Positions 35,801-45,000 of a stretch of DNA of 64,000 bases are shown here, in pieces (position 1 is the stretch's first letter; every line of letters starts with the position of its first letter). The stretch lies in assembly GCA_019359035.1 (NCBI GenBank), contig JAHHIC010000038.1, positions 204,709 to 268,708 on the forward strand, in the 5' to 3' direction. Source of the DNA: Scytonematopsis contorta HA4267-MV1 (GTDB lineage: Bacteria; Cyanobacteriota; Cyanobacteriia; Cyanobacteriales; Nostocaceae). Position numbers and translations under genes: made by a program. The notes beneath the pieces were generated by a model. It worked only from the letters and a program-made list of their open reading frames with translations, was not told the DNA's origin and ran no database searches.

Positions 35801-36706
35801 TTAATCCATCCACTTTCGCGTACCAAAATATTGACAAGAATTAGATGCAACCTCAGCAGCCTTAGATAATGCATCTGGGAAACTTTCTTGCAAAATATAA
35901 TGACAAAAAGCACCGTGAAATATATCCCCAGCACCCAGTGTATCAACAGCTTGAATCAAAGGCACATTTACAGTTTTAATTTGTTTTGGGGAAACCTTCT
36001 GAGTTAGGTATTGTATTGGTTTTTCCCCATGAGTCACAGCAATGTAAGGAATACCGAAATTACTTAGATAATCAAAAACATCCTCAGAAGTTTGACAATT
36101 AGGGGGAAAAAAATTATCCGAACAAATAGCATAGTCCACAAACGGCAAAAGCTTATCAAAACCGGACTTCCAACTACCCCCATCAATCACAACTGGAATA
36201 TTTTCAGCTTTAGCACTTTGAACTATGGACAATCCTACAGCCATTTGATGACCATCTACTAATACTATGTTTAGGGGAGTGGGGGAAACAATTCGCAATT
36301 CGCAATTCGCAATTCGCAATTGGGGAGGGGGAGAGGGGAGTGGGATTTGTACTTGGGTTTTGACTGCGTTAATTGAAATTACTGCTCGTTCTCCGGTTCC
36401 TTGAGTGACAATAATCGAAGATACAGGGGGAGCATTTTCTGTGGTAGAGTCTAGGTCTATTATTTCTACTTGATATTTTTCTAAATCGCTTCTAATTAGC
36501 TGCGTCATTGGATGAGAACCCATTACACCCAAAATTTTTGCTTGATTTCCTAAATAACTAAAAGCCACAGCTGCATTAGTCGCAGGACCCCCAGCAGCAA
36601 CAGTATAATCTACAGCAACTATTTTTTCGTTATTCTTGGGAGGTGACTGAGCAAGGTAAATTAAATCTAAGGTCACCAAACCAACGAAAAGTCCTTTTTT
36701 GCTCAT
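35801..36706 (-). CDS. PfkB family sugar kinase
   Basis: 301 residues. The N-terminal AAGGPATNAAVAFSYLGNQA and the C-terminal AVDTLGAGDIFHGAFCHYIL (anion hole and catalytic Asp in GAGD) are the two PfkB signatures. Substrate is unknown: ribokinase-like, tagatose or nucleoside kinases all share this layout. Between them, about residues 118-142 ([20 protein letters not shown]) are encoded by AATTCGC and GGGGAGT heptamers in frame, an insertion in a surface loop between strands. The start codon lies 68 bases from the divergent rsmI start. Confidence 0.87.
   Translation of the reverse strand: MSKKGLFVGLVTLDLIYLAQSPPKNNEKIVAVDYTVAAGGPATNAAVAFSYLGNQAKILGVMGSHPMTQLIRSDLEKYQVEIIDLDSTTENAPPVSSIIVTQGTGERAVISINAVKTQVQIPLPSPPPQLRIANCELRIVSPTPLNIVLVDGHQMAVGLSIVQSAKAENIPVVIDGGSWKSGFDKLLPFVDYAICSDNFFPPNCQTSEDVFDYLSNFGIPYIAVTHGEKPIQYLTQKVSPKQIKTVNVPLIQAVDTLGAGDIFHGAFCHYILQESFPDALSKAAEVASNSCQYFGTRKWMD
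36283..36345. repeat. Heptamer repeats inside the PfkB gene
   Basis: Four AATTCGC units flanked by GGGGGAGAGGGGAGTGGG keep the reading frame of the kinase and contain no stop in that frame. The same units occur outside genes. Confidence 0.9.
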
Positions 36707-36715
36707 AAAAAAATT

Positions 36716-36773
36716 TCAAATTGCGAATTGCGAATTGCGAATTGCGAATTGTCCCCACTCCCCACTCCCCACC
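36716..36773. repeat. Heptamer repeats filling the pfkB/rsmI divergent promoter
   Basis: AATTGCG units followed by CCCCACT units occupy all but 9 of the 67 bases between two divergent start codons (36706 and 36774). Confidence 0.95.
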
Positions 36774-37655
36774 ATGGAACCATTACCAGGAACACTTTAT
36801 GTTGTCGGCACTCCTATTGGCAACCTGGAGGATATGACTTTTCGAGGGGTGCGAATTTTACAAAGTGTCGATTTAATTGCTGCTGAAGATACACGTCATA
36901 CGGGAAAACTTTTACAACGCTTTCAGGTGAAGACTCCCCAAGTAAGTTACCACGAGCATAACCGTAGCAGTCGTATCCCAGAATTAGTGAATTTACTCCG
37001 TGAAGGAAAGACAATTGCACTGGTGAGTGATGCAGGAATGCCAGGAATTTCTGACCCTGGTTATGAGTTAATAGCAGAATGTGTATCTATGGGAATACCT
37101 GTTGTTCCAATTCCTGGAGCAACAGCAGCAATTACAGCTTTAAGTGCTTCAGGATTACCAACAAATACATTTGTATTTGAGGGTTTTCTTCCAGCAAAAG
37201 CAAAGCAACGACGAGAACAGATAGAAGTTTTAAAGACGGAATCACGGACGATAATTTTCTACGAATCACCCTACCGATTACGAGATACTTTAAAAGACTT
37301 GTTAGATATTCTCGGAAATAGTCGTCGTATTGTTATTGCACGAGAACTAACGAAATTATATGAAGAATTTTGGCGAGGAACTTTGTCAGAGGCTTGCCAG
37401 TATTACACTGAAAAAGAACCACAAGGCGAGTATACCCTATTATTAGCTCCCTCACCTCTTACTAAAATAGAGGTAAGCGAAGAAGAACTCAAAGAAGAAT
37501 TAATAAAACTAATAAGTCAAGGACTATCACGCTCCCAAGCTAGTCGGCAATTAGCAAAAGCAACAGGGGCTAACCGTCGTCAACTATATCAATTAGCCCT
37601 TGCAATAGAAGGGTTTGAGGAAGAGACTTCATCAGAGACGGAAGAAGAAGAATAA
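36774..37655 (+). CDS. rsmI: 16S rRNA (cytidine-1402-2'-O)-methyltransferase
   Basis: 293 residues from ATG 36774, where the family signature begins directly (GTLYVVGTPIGNLEDMTFRG). The upstream in-frame ATG would add 25 residues made of repeat sequence ([12 protein letters not shown]) and is rejected. Further motifs are AAEDTRHTGKLLQRF, ALVSDAGMPGISDPGYEL, PGATAAITALSASGLPT and FYESPYRLRDTLKDL. It methylates the ribose of C1402 in 16S rRNA. The C-terminal 30 residues are acidic (FEEETSSETEEEE). Confidence 0.95.
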   Translation: MEPLPGTLYVVGTPIGNLEDMTFRGVRILQSVDLIAAEDTRHTGKLLQRFQVKTPQVSYHEHNRSSRIPELVNLLREGKTIALVSDAGMPGISDPGYELIAECVSMGIPVVPIPGATAAITALSASGLPTNTFVFEGFLPAKAKQRREQIEVLKTESRTIIFYESPYRLRDTLKDLLDILGNSRRIVIARELTKLYEEFWRGTLSEACQYYTEKEPQGEYTLLLAPSPLTKIEVSEEELKEELIKLISQGLSRSQASRQLAKATGANRRQLYQLALAIEGFEEETSSETEEEE

Positions 37656-37738
37656 ACCCTAGATGCTTTTGATAATGCTATTTCACGAAGATGAACGCCA
37701 GGATTACAATGGAAAAGATAAATTTATAAGGAGCAATA

Positions 37739-37918
37739 ATGACCCAAGTGGTTTTAGGTGAAAATGAAGGAATAGATTCAGCCCTGCGTAGGTTCAAGCG
37801 TCAGGTTTCTAAAGCTGGTATCTTAGCCGACCTTAAATATCACCGACACTTCGAGACACCGCAGGAAAAGCGCAAACGTAAGGCAGTTGCAGCTAGACGA
37901 AAAAGACGTTTTAAGTAA
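37739..37918 (+). CDS. rpsU: 30S ribosomal protein S21 (copy B)
   Basis: 59 residues from ATG 37739, with AAGGAG 5 bases upstream. The sequence [40 protein letters not shown] and the basic tail [14 protein letters not shown] is S21. It differs from copy A mainly in the second half ([15 protein letters not shown] against [15 protein letters not shown]). It follows rsmI by 83 bases on the same strand. Confidence 0.95.
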   Translation: MTQVVLGENEGIDSALRRFKRQVSKAGILADLKYHRHFETPQEKRKRKAVAARRKRRFK

Positions 37919-37952
37919 ATTTATTTACTGCCTTAAAGAAGTTGACTTATAT

Positions 37953-37977
37953 AAAACCTTGTATAGACAAAGGTTTT
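37953..37977 (+). terminator. Hairpin after rpsU copy B
   Basis: AAAACCTT and AAGGTTTT enclose a 9-base loop, 35 bases after the rpsU stop. The following run is TTTTGG only, so termination is plausible but weak. Confidence 0.45.
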
Positions 37978-38008
37978 GGTCTTCGTACCGAAAGTTATTT
38001 TTAGTTTG

Positions 38009-38040
38009 GTAGAGACACAATTATTGAGTTGCGTCTCTAC
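38009..38040. repeat. GTAGAGAC-type interspersed palindrome (imperfect)
   Basis: GTAGAGACACAA and TTGCGTCTCTAC around a TTATTGAG centre, with one mismatch in the arms. Confidence 0.75.
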
Positions 38041-38090
38041 TCTATTTGAATTCATTCTTCAATGGTCAATTAACTATAAAGCCTGAAGAA

Positions 38091-38735
38091 TTATGAACTT
38101 AATGACTCAATATTAAAAGTCTTACTATTACAAACATTCATTGCCTTTTCTACCCCTTGTTTCAGACTCAGTTCGACACACTGCACAACAAACTCAAGTA
38201 CTTCAGACATTAACTGGTTTTCCGCAGCATTAAAACGACCTAAAACATGAGAGATAGTACTTTTGTCATCTCCAGCAACACCCTTAGGTTTGCCAATACC
38301 AATACGTAAACGAGGGAAATTATCAGTACTCAGGTGAGAAATAGTACTTTTCATCCCATTGTGTCCTCCAGCAGAACCAGACAAACGCAAACGAGTTTTT
38401 CCAATGGGCAAATCCATTTCGTCATAAATAACCAAGACAGATTCTGGTGGTAACTTATACCAGGAAGTAACCGCTTGAATAGACTGTCCAGAAAGATTCA
38501 TATAAGTTAAAGGCTTGAGTAAACGGATTTTCTTGTTACCAGCAGCAACTCCTTCCCCGTACTCCCCCTGAAACTTTTTATTTTCTGTTACAGGAATTTT
38601 CCAACTGCGAGATAAAATATCAATCGCAGCAAAGCCAATATTGTGACGTGTTTTATCGTATTTAGGCTCTGGATTCCCCAAACCAACAATTAGCTGGGGA
38701 ATCACCAAAGCCTTCTGAGTAGGAGTATCTGTCAT
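38091..38735 (-). CDS. pth: Peptidyl-tRNA hydrolase
   Basis: 214 residues. The family motifs are LIVGLGNPEPKYDKTRHNIG (with the catalytic His in RHNIG), KPLTYMNLSGQSIQAV, VIYDEMDLPIG and GSAGGHNGMKSTISHL. It recycles tRNA from aborted peptidyl-tRNA. tatA lies 73 bases upstream on the same strand. The spacer has short AATTATGAGTT repeats. Confidence 0.96.
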   Translation of the reverse strand: MTDTPTQKALVIPQLIVGLGNPEPKYDKTRHNIGFAAIDILSRSWKIPVTENKKFQGEYGEGVAAGNKKIRLLKPLTYMNLSGQSIQAVTSWYKLPPESVLVIYDEMDLPIGKTRLRLSGSAGGHNGMKSTISHLSTDNFPRLRIGIGKPKGVAGDDKSTISHVLGRFNAAENQLMSEVLEFVVQCVELSLKQGVEKAMNVCNSKTFNIESLSS

Positions 38736-38808
38736 TAGAATTATGAGTTATGAATTATGAGTTATGGATTATTAAATTTTATTTTATTCATAATTCACGA
38801 CTCATGTT

Positions 38809-39057
38809 TTATGCATCTTCTTTTTGAGCAGGTTCTAATTGCTTGGGTTCCAACTCAGCAGTAGTCTTGACAGCTTCCTCAATTTTAGATGCTTCTTTTT
38901 GGAACTCATTTTGAAAATCACTAGAAGCTTGTTGAAAGCTACGAATGGTCTTTCCTAAGCTTCTACCAATTTCCGGCAGCTTTTTTGGACCAAAGATTAA
39001 CAAAGCTACCACAAAAATCACACCCATTTCTGGCAAACCGATACCAAATATATTCAT
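38809..39057 (-). CDS. tatA: Sec-independent translocase protein TatA
   Basis: 82 residues. One N-terminal membrane helix (IGLPEMGVIFVVALLIF) leads into the FGPKKLPEIGRSLGKTI hinge and amphipathic helix, followed by an acidic helical tail. This is the TatA/E layout; TatB is less likely as TatB is longer and cyanobacteria use TatA-type proteins. It forms the pore-side component for transport of folded proteins across thylakoid and plasma membranes. Confidence 0.93.
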   Translation of the reverse strand: MNIFGIGLPEMGVIFVVALLIFGPKKLPEIGRSLGKTIRSFQQASSDFQNEFQKEASKIEEAVKTTAELEPKQLEPAQKEDA

Positions 39058-39100
39058 AGACTTTAAGCTCCGTTAAAAATATTTATAATCGACCGCGTAA

Positions 39101-39158
39101 CATGAGAAACGTTACATGAGAGACGTTACATGAGAGACGTTACATGTAACGTCTCTAC
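39101..39158. repeat. GAGAGACGTTACAT tandem repeats ending in a palindrome
   Basis: An 18-base unit, of the ACGTTACATGAGAG type, occurs three times in a row, and the last copy pairs with ATGTAACGTCTCT to give a palindrome centred near 39145. It lies between the tatA promoter side and the psbH terminator and is a variant of the GTAGAGACG family. Confidence 0.8.
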
Positions 39159-39170
39159 ATTATTATCGCT

Positions 39171-39193
39171 AAAAAAAACCCGGCAAAACCGGG
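39171..39193 (-). terminator. Rho-independent terminator of psbH
   Basis: On the minus strand CCCGG-TTTTG-CCGGG is followed by eight T residues, 100 bases after the psbH stop. This is the best terminator in the window and would isolate psbH from tatA-pth. Confidence 0.9.
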
Positions 39194-39249
39194 AGAGACA
39201 AATTATACACACAGTTAAGTGTTAAATATCCTTAAAAATCTAATTAACC

Positions 39250-39286
39250 ACCAACGGTCAACAGTCAACCGTCAACAGCCAACAAG
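39250..39286. repeat. Heptamer repeats (GTCAACA/GTCAACC)
   Basis: Five units between the psbH stop and its terminator, thus inside the psbH 3' untranslated region. Confidence 0.85.
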
Positions 39287-39295
39287 TTTTATATA

Positions 39296-39499
39296 TTACT
39301 TGCCTACGGTACGCCAATCTACCAGTACATCTTGGATAATGATAGACCGATTGTAGAGTTGGATGATAATCAGCAAGAAAACAAAGAACAATCCAATAAA
39401 AACAGCCATTAAGGGTGTTGTACCCCAACCGGGAGCAACCTTACCATACTCTGAGTTCAGGGGTCTGAGAATATCTCCCAAGCGTGTGCGTTGTGCCAT
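39296..39499 (-). CDS. psbH: Photosystem II protein H
   Basis: 67 residues, the standard length. The start [20 protein letters not shown] is the conserved stromal arm. A single membrane helix [20 protein letters not shown] and the C-terminal [15 protein letters not shown] follow. PsbH is needed for stable photosystem II assembly and for bicarbonate/quinone-side function. psbN is divergent 114 bases away, as in other cyanobacteria. Confidence 0.98.
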   Translation of the reverse strand: MAQRTRLGDILRPLNSEYGKVAPGWGTTPLMAVFIGLFFVFLLIIIQLYNRSIIIQDVLVDWRTVGK

Positions 39500-39613
39500 A
39501 GTTCACCTAAGATTAGTTGTCGAAGGGTTTTTTTTAATCTTCTGTAATATTCTATAGGAATAGCACTCATAATCTATACAATTATCATGGAAGCTGCAAC
39601 AGTTCTTAGCAAT

Positions 39614-39745
39614 ATGGAACCCGCAACAGCGGTAATCCTTTCGGTCGGCATAGTTACATTTTGTGTCACAGCTTGGTCAGTCTACCTATCCTTCGGTCCA
39701 CCTAGCAAAGAGCTAGCAGACCCCTTCGACGACCACGACGACTAG
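39614..39745 (+). CDS. psbN: Photosystem II assembly protein PsbN
   Basis: 43 residues from ATG 39614 ([16 protein letters not shown] start), exactly the usual PsbN length. The C-terminus [18 protein letters not shown] is diagnostic. An in-frame ATG at 39587 would add MEAATVLSN, which looks like a duplicate of the true start (MEPAT/MEAAT); it is the less likely start. The single membrane helix is [19 protein letters not shown]. It is divergent to psbH and assists photosystem II reaction-centre assembly. Confidence 0.93.
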   Translation: MEPATAVILSVGIVTFCVTAWSVYLSFGPPSKELADPFDDHDD

Positions 39746-39868
39746 GGAATTGGGAATTGGTAATTGGGAATTGGTAATTGGGAATTGGGAATTGGGAATT
39801 GGTAATTGCTTTTCTTCAATTACCCATTACCCATTACCCATTACCCATTACCCATTACCCATTACCCA
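39746..39868. repeat. Heptamer repeats (AATTGGG / ATTACCC)
   Basis: AATTGGG/AATTGGT units, then seven ATTACCC units on the other side of a short TGCTTTTCTTC centre. The two halves are partly complementary. The array reaches the stop of the mannosidase gene. Confidence 0.95.
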
Positions 39869-42800
39869 ATAGAAAACTGGTTATTTTCCAAGGGGCAATT
39901 GTGAATTTTTGTTGCTCAGATGAGAATTGTGGTTTGTCGATGGGTCTTTCTAATAAGTCCACCGCTTCCCCCAGTTTTAGGTCTAAATCGCTGGTCAAAG
40001 ATAATTCTGCTGTTTCTCCGTGGCTTTCATAACACCGGAGAACCCATTTTTGTGAGTTATCTTCTGATTGTTTAAGTGCCATCAAGATTAAATTATCTGC
40101 GGATAAATTGATAAAACTACCCATATGTGGTAATGACTTTTTATCGCCAACTTCCTCACTAACTTGCTGTGAGGCAAGTACGACCTGTAAGGGGATATTT
40201 AATTCATATCCGTGATGTGTCGCGTGACTTTTTTGCCAGTTTCCAGCATGTGGATACAGAGCATACGTAAACTGATGAGAGCCTTTATCGGCTTCTGGGT
40301 CAGGCCATTTAGGACTTCTTAACAAAGTTAGTCGTAATTGATTTGGTTGAGCGTCGTAGCCATATTTACAATCATTAAGTAAACTGACTCCTCCACCTTG
40401 TAGAGACGCGATTAATCGCGTCTCTACATTATTGTCTGAATTAGACGCGATTAATCGCGTCTCTACATTGTTTTCTAAATTAGCCCAACGTAAAGCGGGG
40501 ACTTCCCATTTAGCTTTTTCGGTTGGTGTTTGGGGTTTGGTGGGACGATTAATTGCACCACAGGGAATTTCGTAGGTGGCAAAATCTGCTTCTAAATTTA
40601 AAGGGAAAGCAGCTTTGACCATGACATGAGTTTCTTGCCAATTAGCAGTAGTGGAAATTTTTAGTAGGGGTGAATCTACTTGTAATATATAATCTTGGCA
40701 AAATTCCGAATTTCCTAATTGTCGCACAACTCGGATACGGCTTTGAATGTAGCCTTTCTCTAAATATTGAATTGATTTGAGGGTTGTTGGGGGTAGAGGA
40801 TGTTCAGCATAATTAGGGTCAATATTCCAAGCATCCCAATATTGACCGCTATCACCAAAAGCTTGTAATTCGTTTCCAGCACCATTAAGTACTTCTGTTT
40901 GATTCACTTTGTCGAAAACACTAGACAAATTCCCTGTTTGCTCGTCAACGGTTACCCGCAAAAATTCATTTTCTAAGATAAAACCTTCTTGATTAAGTTC
41001 TGTTGACGGGTGCAAACTACTTTCAGACGTGTTTTGAGATGAGCAAAGCCAGAAAACGCGATAACCAACAGAACTCACATCTTTAGCGAGGAAGACTAGT
41101 TTAGATGCTTGCTCGCTAAGCTGGGAAGCTACAAGTTCTCCATCAGAATTGTAAACACTATAAACACAAGGTTTTTGAGAAGAAGAAGGAAGTTCAACAC
41201 TAACAACCTGAGAACGTTTCCAATTGAGAGAATTAAAAACAAAAATTGGAAAAGCGTCTTTTTGCGGTGGTTGTGGTAATTTGATTTGGGATGCAAGAGC
41301 CTTTAATGACTGCTGCAATATTTCAGTTCCAGTTCGTTCCACCTTATCCCACTCTCTTCGGGAATCTTGATAAACTTCCGTAATTGAAGAACCGGGTAAA
41401 ATATCGTGAAACTGATTAAACAAAACATTTTTCCAAGCAGTCTCCAATTCAACCTTAGGATAATCCCTCCCACAAACAATAGTTGACAAAGCAGCAAACA
41501 ACTCCGCTTCGTAAAGTAAATTTTCCCCACGACGATTAAAACGTTTTTGTTCACCGTGAGTAGTGTAACAACCCCGGTGAAATTCTAAGTACAGCTCGTC
41601 GTTCCAGGTGGGGAATGGGGAGTTGGTAGAGACGCGATTAATCGCGTCTTTGGGGAGTTGGGATTGGATTTGATTTAGATAATTTTCTGCGGTGGTGAAT
41701 TCTAATTTGGGGAAAAACGGAGACTTCTGCCAACGCTGAGCAATTTCCAACATATCGCGTGTTGGGCCTCCTCCGTGGTCTCCAACACCAGGGAGCCAAA
41801 GAGCATCATTTAAACCAGTTTGCTGTTCCCACTCTCGCGCATAAGACGCCATTTTAACAGCATCAACACCCTCACCAACAGGTGCTGACATCAAACTCAA
41901 CACCTTACTTCCATCAGGAGATTCCCACCAAAAAACACCATGAGGAAACTTATTAGTATCATTCCAGCGCAACTTCTGAGTCACAAAATACTCAATACCC
42001 CCTTGCTGCATAAACTGGGGTAAAGTCCAACAAAAACCAAAAGTATCAGGAACCCAAACTATCGGAGAAATATTGCCAAACTTCTCCAACACATAACGCT
42101 GACCATACAACAACTGACGTGCTAGAGACTCACCCGAAATTAAATTCAACTCCGGTTCAATCCAAAAACCCCCCAAAACCTCCCAAACACCCTCAGCCAC
42201 CTTTTTTTGAATAGCCGCAAACAAATCCGGACGATTTTCCTCCACCCAAGCATACAAAGCAGGAGTCGAATGACAGAAAATCAACTCCGAAAAATCCTCC
42301 TGCAACTTCAAAACCGACTCAAAAGTAGACTGAGCAGCATTCCAAGTGTCACTCACAGTCCATAACCAAGCCATATCGAGATGAGCATGACCCAACAAAG
42401 AAACCTTCGACCTAATATTACTTCCTATCTCTAACTCAACCAACCTATCCCGAAGCAAACGCAACAACTCATCCAACTCCTCTCTCTTTCTCTCTCTCTT
42501 AAATTCCTTGGCTTCCTTGGCTACTTGGCGGTTCGTTACTTCCCCCAGCATACCCAAAAAAACATCCAACTTCCCAGGTTCATAAACCTCCAAATATCCC
42601 CTAACCACCTCCAACTCATCAGCCACAAAACCCGGTTCCGGAAACATTTCATTCCCAGACTCATAAACCAAAAACGACTTAACCAAAGCACCATCACAGT
42701 GACCCGGACTAACCAACCGCAAAGCCACAAAAAATTCATCTCCAGGCTTAACCGAAGTACTAATTAACACCCTAGGAGAACAATCAAATAAATCACCCTC

Positions 42801-43157
42801 CACCACCAACTTGCTATTAACATAAACTTGAGCCGAATCAGCCCACCAAAGCAAACCAAGCTTTAAACGCAAACCCAGTAAATCATAACCATTCAAATCC
42901 TGTGGTACGACTAATTTTTGAGCCAACCACAGTAACTTTTTGCCACCATCCCAACTCACATTACCCTTCTCATTCAACTGGGTTGGAGTCCAATTTTCCC
43001 ACCAATGTTGGCAGTCAGAAGACATCACCGTCGCTATATCCAAATCTTCCTGGTGATAAAACCACTGACTTTGTATGTTAACTTCAGAACAGTTCCGCAA
43101 TTGTTCCAGAACTTCCGCAAAAAAATTTGTATTCTCTGTAGATATTTGAGAGGTCAT
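39855..43157 (-). CDS. GH38 alpha-mannosidase with in-frame repeat insertions
   Basis: 1100 residues, full length for GH38. The N-terminal sugar-binding-like domain precedes the catalytic domain, whose zinc site begins [20 protein letters not shown] (about residues 254-274); [20 protein letters not shown] holds the nucleophile Asp, and [20 protein letters not shown] is also typical. It removes alpha-mannose from glycans or storage compounds; the substrate is unknown. Three interspersed palindromes are inside the frame: residues about 499-510 (KDAINRVST) and 894-918, where [10 protein letters not shown] is present twice. All keep the frame. The start is 99 bases from the divergent gene at 43257. 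Confidence 0.92.
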   Translation of the reverse strand: MTSQISTENTNFFAEVLEQLRNCSEVNIQSQWFYHQEDLDIATVMSSDCQHWWENWTPTQLNEKGNVSWDGGKKLLWLAQKLVVPQDLNGYDLLGLRLKLGLLWWADSAQVYVNSKLVVEGDLFDCSPRVLISTSVKPGDEFFVALRLVSPGHCDGALVKSFLVYESGNEMFPEPGFVADELEVVRGYLEVYEPGKLDVFLGMLGEVTNRQVAKEAKEFKRERKREELDELLRLLRDRLVELEIGSNIRSKVSLLGHAHLDMAWLWTVSDTWNAAQSTFESVLKLQEDFSELIFCHSTPALYAWVEENRPDLFAAIQKKVAEGVWEVLGGFWIEPELNLISGESLARQLLYGQRYVLEKFGNISPIVWVPDTFGFCWTLPQFMQQGGIEYFVTQKLRWNDTNKFPHGVFWWESPDGSKVLSLMSAPVGEGVDAVKMASYAREWEQQTGLNDALWLPGVGDHGGGPTRDMLEIAQRWQKSPFFPKLEFTTAENYLNQIQSQLPKDAINRVSTNSPFPTWNDELYLEFHRGCYTTHGEQKRFNRRGENLLYEAELFAALSTIVCGRDYPKVELETAWKNVLFNQFHDILPGSSITEVYQDSRREWDKVERTGTEILQQSLKALASQIKLPQPPQKDAFPIFVFNSLNWKRSQVVSVELPSSSQKPCVYSVYNSDGELVASQLSEQASKLVFLAKDVSSVGYRVFWLCSSQNTSESSLHPSTELNQEGFILENEFLRVTVDEQTGNLSSVFDKVNQTEVLNGAGNELQAFGDSGQYWDAWNIDPNYAEHPLPPTTLKSIQYLEKGYIQSRIRVVRQLGNSEFCQDYILQVDSPLLKISTTANWQETHVMVKAAFPLNLEADFATYEIPCGAINRPTKPQTPTEKAKWEVPALRWANLENNVETRLIASNSDNNVETRLIASLQGGGVSLLNDCKYGYDAQPNQLRLTLLRSPKWPDPEADKGSHQFTYALYPHAGNWQKSHATHHGYELNIPLQVVLASQQVSEEVGDKKSLPHMGSFINLSADNLILMALKQSEDNSQKWVLRCYESHGETAELSLTSDLDLKLGEAVDLLERPIDKPQFSSEQQKFTIAPWKITSFLLGNG
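40400..40461. repeat. Two GTAGAGACG-type palindromes inside the mannosidase gene
   Basis: A perfect 28-bp copy (arm GTAGAGACGCGATT) at 40400-40427 and a shorter copy with arm GACGCGATT at 40444-40461 lie 16 bases apart in coding sequence. Both encode [10 protein letters not shown] in the mannosidase frame. Confidence 0.92.
41626..41650. repeat. Third GTAGAGACG-type palindrome inside the mannosidase gene
   Basis: Arm AGACGCGATT with its complement, next to GGGGAATGGGGAGTTGG heptamer-like units, in the coding frame of the mannosidase. Confidence 0.88.
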
Positions 43158-43256
43158 ATTTCCGCTAAGATGGGGTCACTAAATCTAATTACCAGCTTTT
43201 ATTGTTTGGCGGGAGTTGGGTAGCAAACAAAGCTTCTGAATTCAAAATCCACTACC

Positions 43257-44642
43257 ATGTCATCCCAGTCACAAGGACGTTATCAAAGTAGACTCTTCAA
43301 TTTTGTTCACCGACAATCCCGTCGGCTTACAGAACAGTTTGGACAAACATTGCGACAAGTACAAGTCGTCACTAAATGGGGTGTCGGGTTAATTGCTTTT
43401 CCCATCTATAAAATATTACACTCCGTAGAAAATTCCGGAAAACAACTTCAAGGTCAAACAGCACAGGAAAAACAGCGCTTAAAAGCGATTCCTCAAGCAA
43501 CCCACAAAAGCGCAGACGAACCCACTCAGCAAGTAATTCAAGCGATTGAACATGCTTCTTCAAAAGGTATTAGAGGTGTCGCTTCTCAATTATCCAATCG
43601 CTCTTTGGTGTTAGTTACAGCCGAAAACGAAATTCAGGATATTTTAACTTCTGAACAGCAAGAATTTCTCCAAGAAAAGATTATTACGGAGACTGATAGC
43701 TATCAACGTGAATTGAGTGAGGCTAAGGTTAAAAATAAAACACAAATAAGTGCAAAAATTGACCGTATACTGAACAAACTTGTAGGAGAAAATCCTGAGG
43801 AAACAAGTAATTTAGTTCCAGCAAATCCAGAAGAAACAGAATTGAAACCCTTACCTGTTAAATCAGGTGTATTAACTGTATTAGATAATGTTATTGCTGG
43901 GTTAGAATCGAATGGTTTAACACCCGTACTTAAACGCGGTGTGGAATTGGTGAAAAAAACTCGAACTCAGTTAAATATTTTTGTATATGGGGAAGACTCG
44001 GAAGTTATAGACAAAGGTCAAATTGTCCCTACTAATGATTTGGAAACTTCTAGAAATCAAATTAGGAATATAATTTGGTCAGCGTTTAATTACTTTTTTA
44101 GTGACGCTGGCAATCAACTGGAGTCTAACACTAGAGTTAAAGGTAAACGATTACCTCCTCGTCAAAAATTATCTCCCAGTCCTGAGGTAAAAGAGAATGA
44201 TGAGGCTGAAAATAATTGGCTATCAATGAAGGATTTGTTTGGTGAGGGAGAAGTTAAAGATAAATCTCTACCCCCAGCAACTCGCAAATATTCTCCCCAG
44301 GAAATGTTGAGGAGTTATAACCAGTTTATACAACCGCAGTCGGGTGGAGAATTGGTAAAACCACAAAAAGTCACAAGTGAAATTAGTCGCAGTCAAACAA
44401 TTTCTGGGGAATTAGCTCGCAAACAAGAGAAAAAATCTGGTTTGGCTAAAAAAACGGAACGTCCTCAAAGTAGTCAGATGGAAGCAAAGCCTGATTGGAT
44501 AGAAACTGATTCGGAACCTGTTGGCTATGATAAACATTTGGTCGAAATCGGTTTGGAATGGTTTGATGGTTTGATGGTTTGGTTGGAAGAGTTGGCTGTT
44601 AAAATTTTTCGGTTGTTACAGCAGTTTGTTCGGGGGAAATGA
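43257..44642 (+). CDS. Conserved cyanobacterial protein of unknown function
   Basis: 461 residues, no signal peptide. The N-terminal 130 residues (FNFVHRQSRRLTEQFGQTLR; VVTKWGVGLIAFPIYKILHS) include a weakly hydrophobic helix that may bind membranes. The middle (about 160-300) is charged and contains ENPEETSNLVPANPEET and a helical TVLDNVIAGLESNGLTPVLK. The C-terminus (HLVEIGLEWFDGLMVWLEEL) is amphipathic. I do not recognise a characterised family. It is divergent to the mannosidase gene, 99 bases away. Confidence 0.65.
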   Translation: MSSQSQGRYQSRLFNFVHRQSRRLTEQFGQTLRQVQVVTKWGVGLIAFPIYKILHSVENSGKQLQGQTAQEKQRLKAIPQATHKSADEPTQQVIQAIEHASSKGIRGVASQLSNRSLVLVTAENEIQDILTSEQQEFLQEKIITETDSYQRELSEAKVKNKTQISAKIDRILNKLVGENPEETSNLVPANPEETELKPLPVKSGVLTVLDNVIAGLESNGLTPVLKRGVELVKKTRTQLNIFVYGEDSEVIDKGQIVPTNDLETSRNQIRNIIWSAFNYFFSDAGNQLESNTRVKGKRLPPRQKLSPSPEVKENDEAENNWLSMKDLFGEGEVKDKSLPPATRKYSPQEMLRSYNQFIQPQSGGELVKPQKVTSEISRSQTISGELARKQEKKSGLAKKTERPQSSQMEAKPDWIETDSEPVGYDKHLVEIGLEWFDGLMVWLEELAVKIFRLLQQFVRGK

Positions 44643-44756
44643 AGGAATCCCACCTCAACTCCTTCTTCGTTAATGTTAACGTGTACACACAGGTCTTGAA
44701 ATAATCCTAAAATTCCACGAAATACCCCTGAACGGTCATTTCGGGCTAAAAGCTAA

Positions 44757-44775
44757 AACCCGTTAAAAACGGGTT
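44757..44775. repeat. AACCCGTT palindrome (copy 1)
   Basis: AACCCGTT-AAA-AACGGGTT, preceded by GCTAAAAGCTAA. A second copy is at 63522-63540 with the same TAGCTAA flank. Confidence 0.8.
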
Positions 44776-44894
44776 GAAACCTTAGTTTAATCGCAAATAA
44801 AAATCTTTTGGCAAAAAAAGTTGCAGTGGGAGCATCTTGCTCCCTACTAGCCAGAAAACGGGGTTCTCTACTAGCTAGAAAACGGGATTTTCTA

Positions 44895-45000
44895 CTATAG
44901 CAATCCGGATTGAAATGTGAGAAAATACTGAGATAAAAATCACGTATTTATAAGGTTTTCAGCCATTTTATTTCTCACGATTGATTTCGGATTGCTATAG
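44895..45000. mobile_element. 106-bp MITE with CTATAGCAATCCG inverted ends
   Basis: The left end CTATAGCAATCCG and the right end CGGATTGCTATAG are perfect inverted repeats, and the similarity continues inward (TGTGAGAAA against CGTGAGAAA). No coding capacity. It is a non-autonomous element; the TA within CTATAG fits Tc1/mariner (IS630)-type target preference, by inference. Confidence 0.85.

Noticed and set aside
36699..36773. Longer start for rsmI
   Set aside because: The additional residues are repeat-encoded ([12 protein letters not shown]) and the family signature starts right after ATG 36774.
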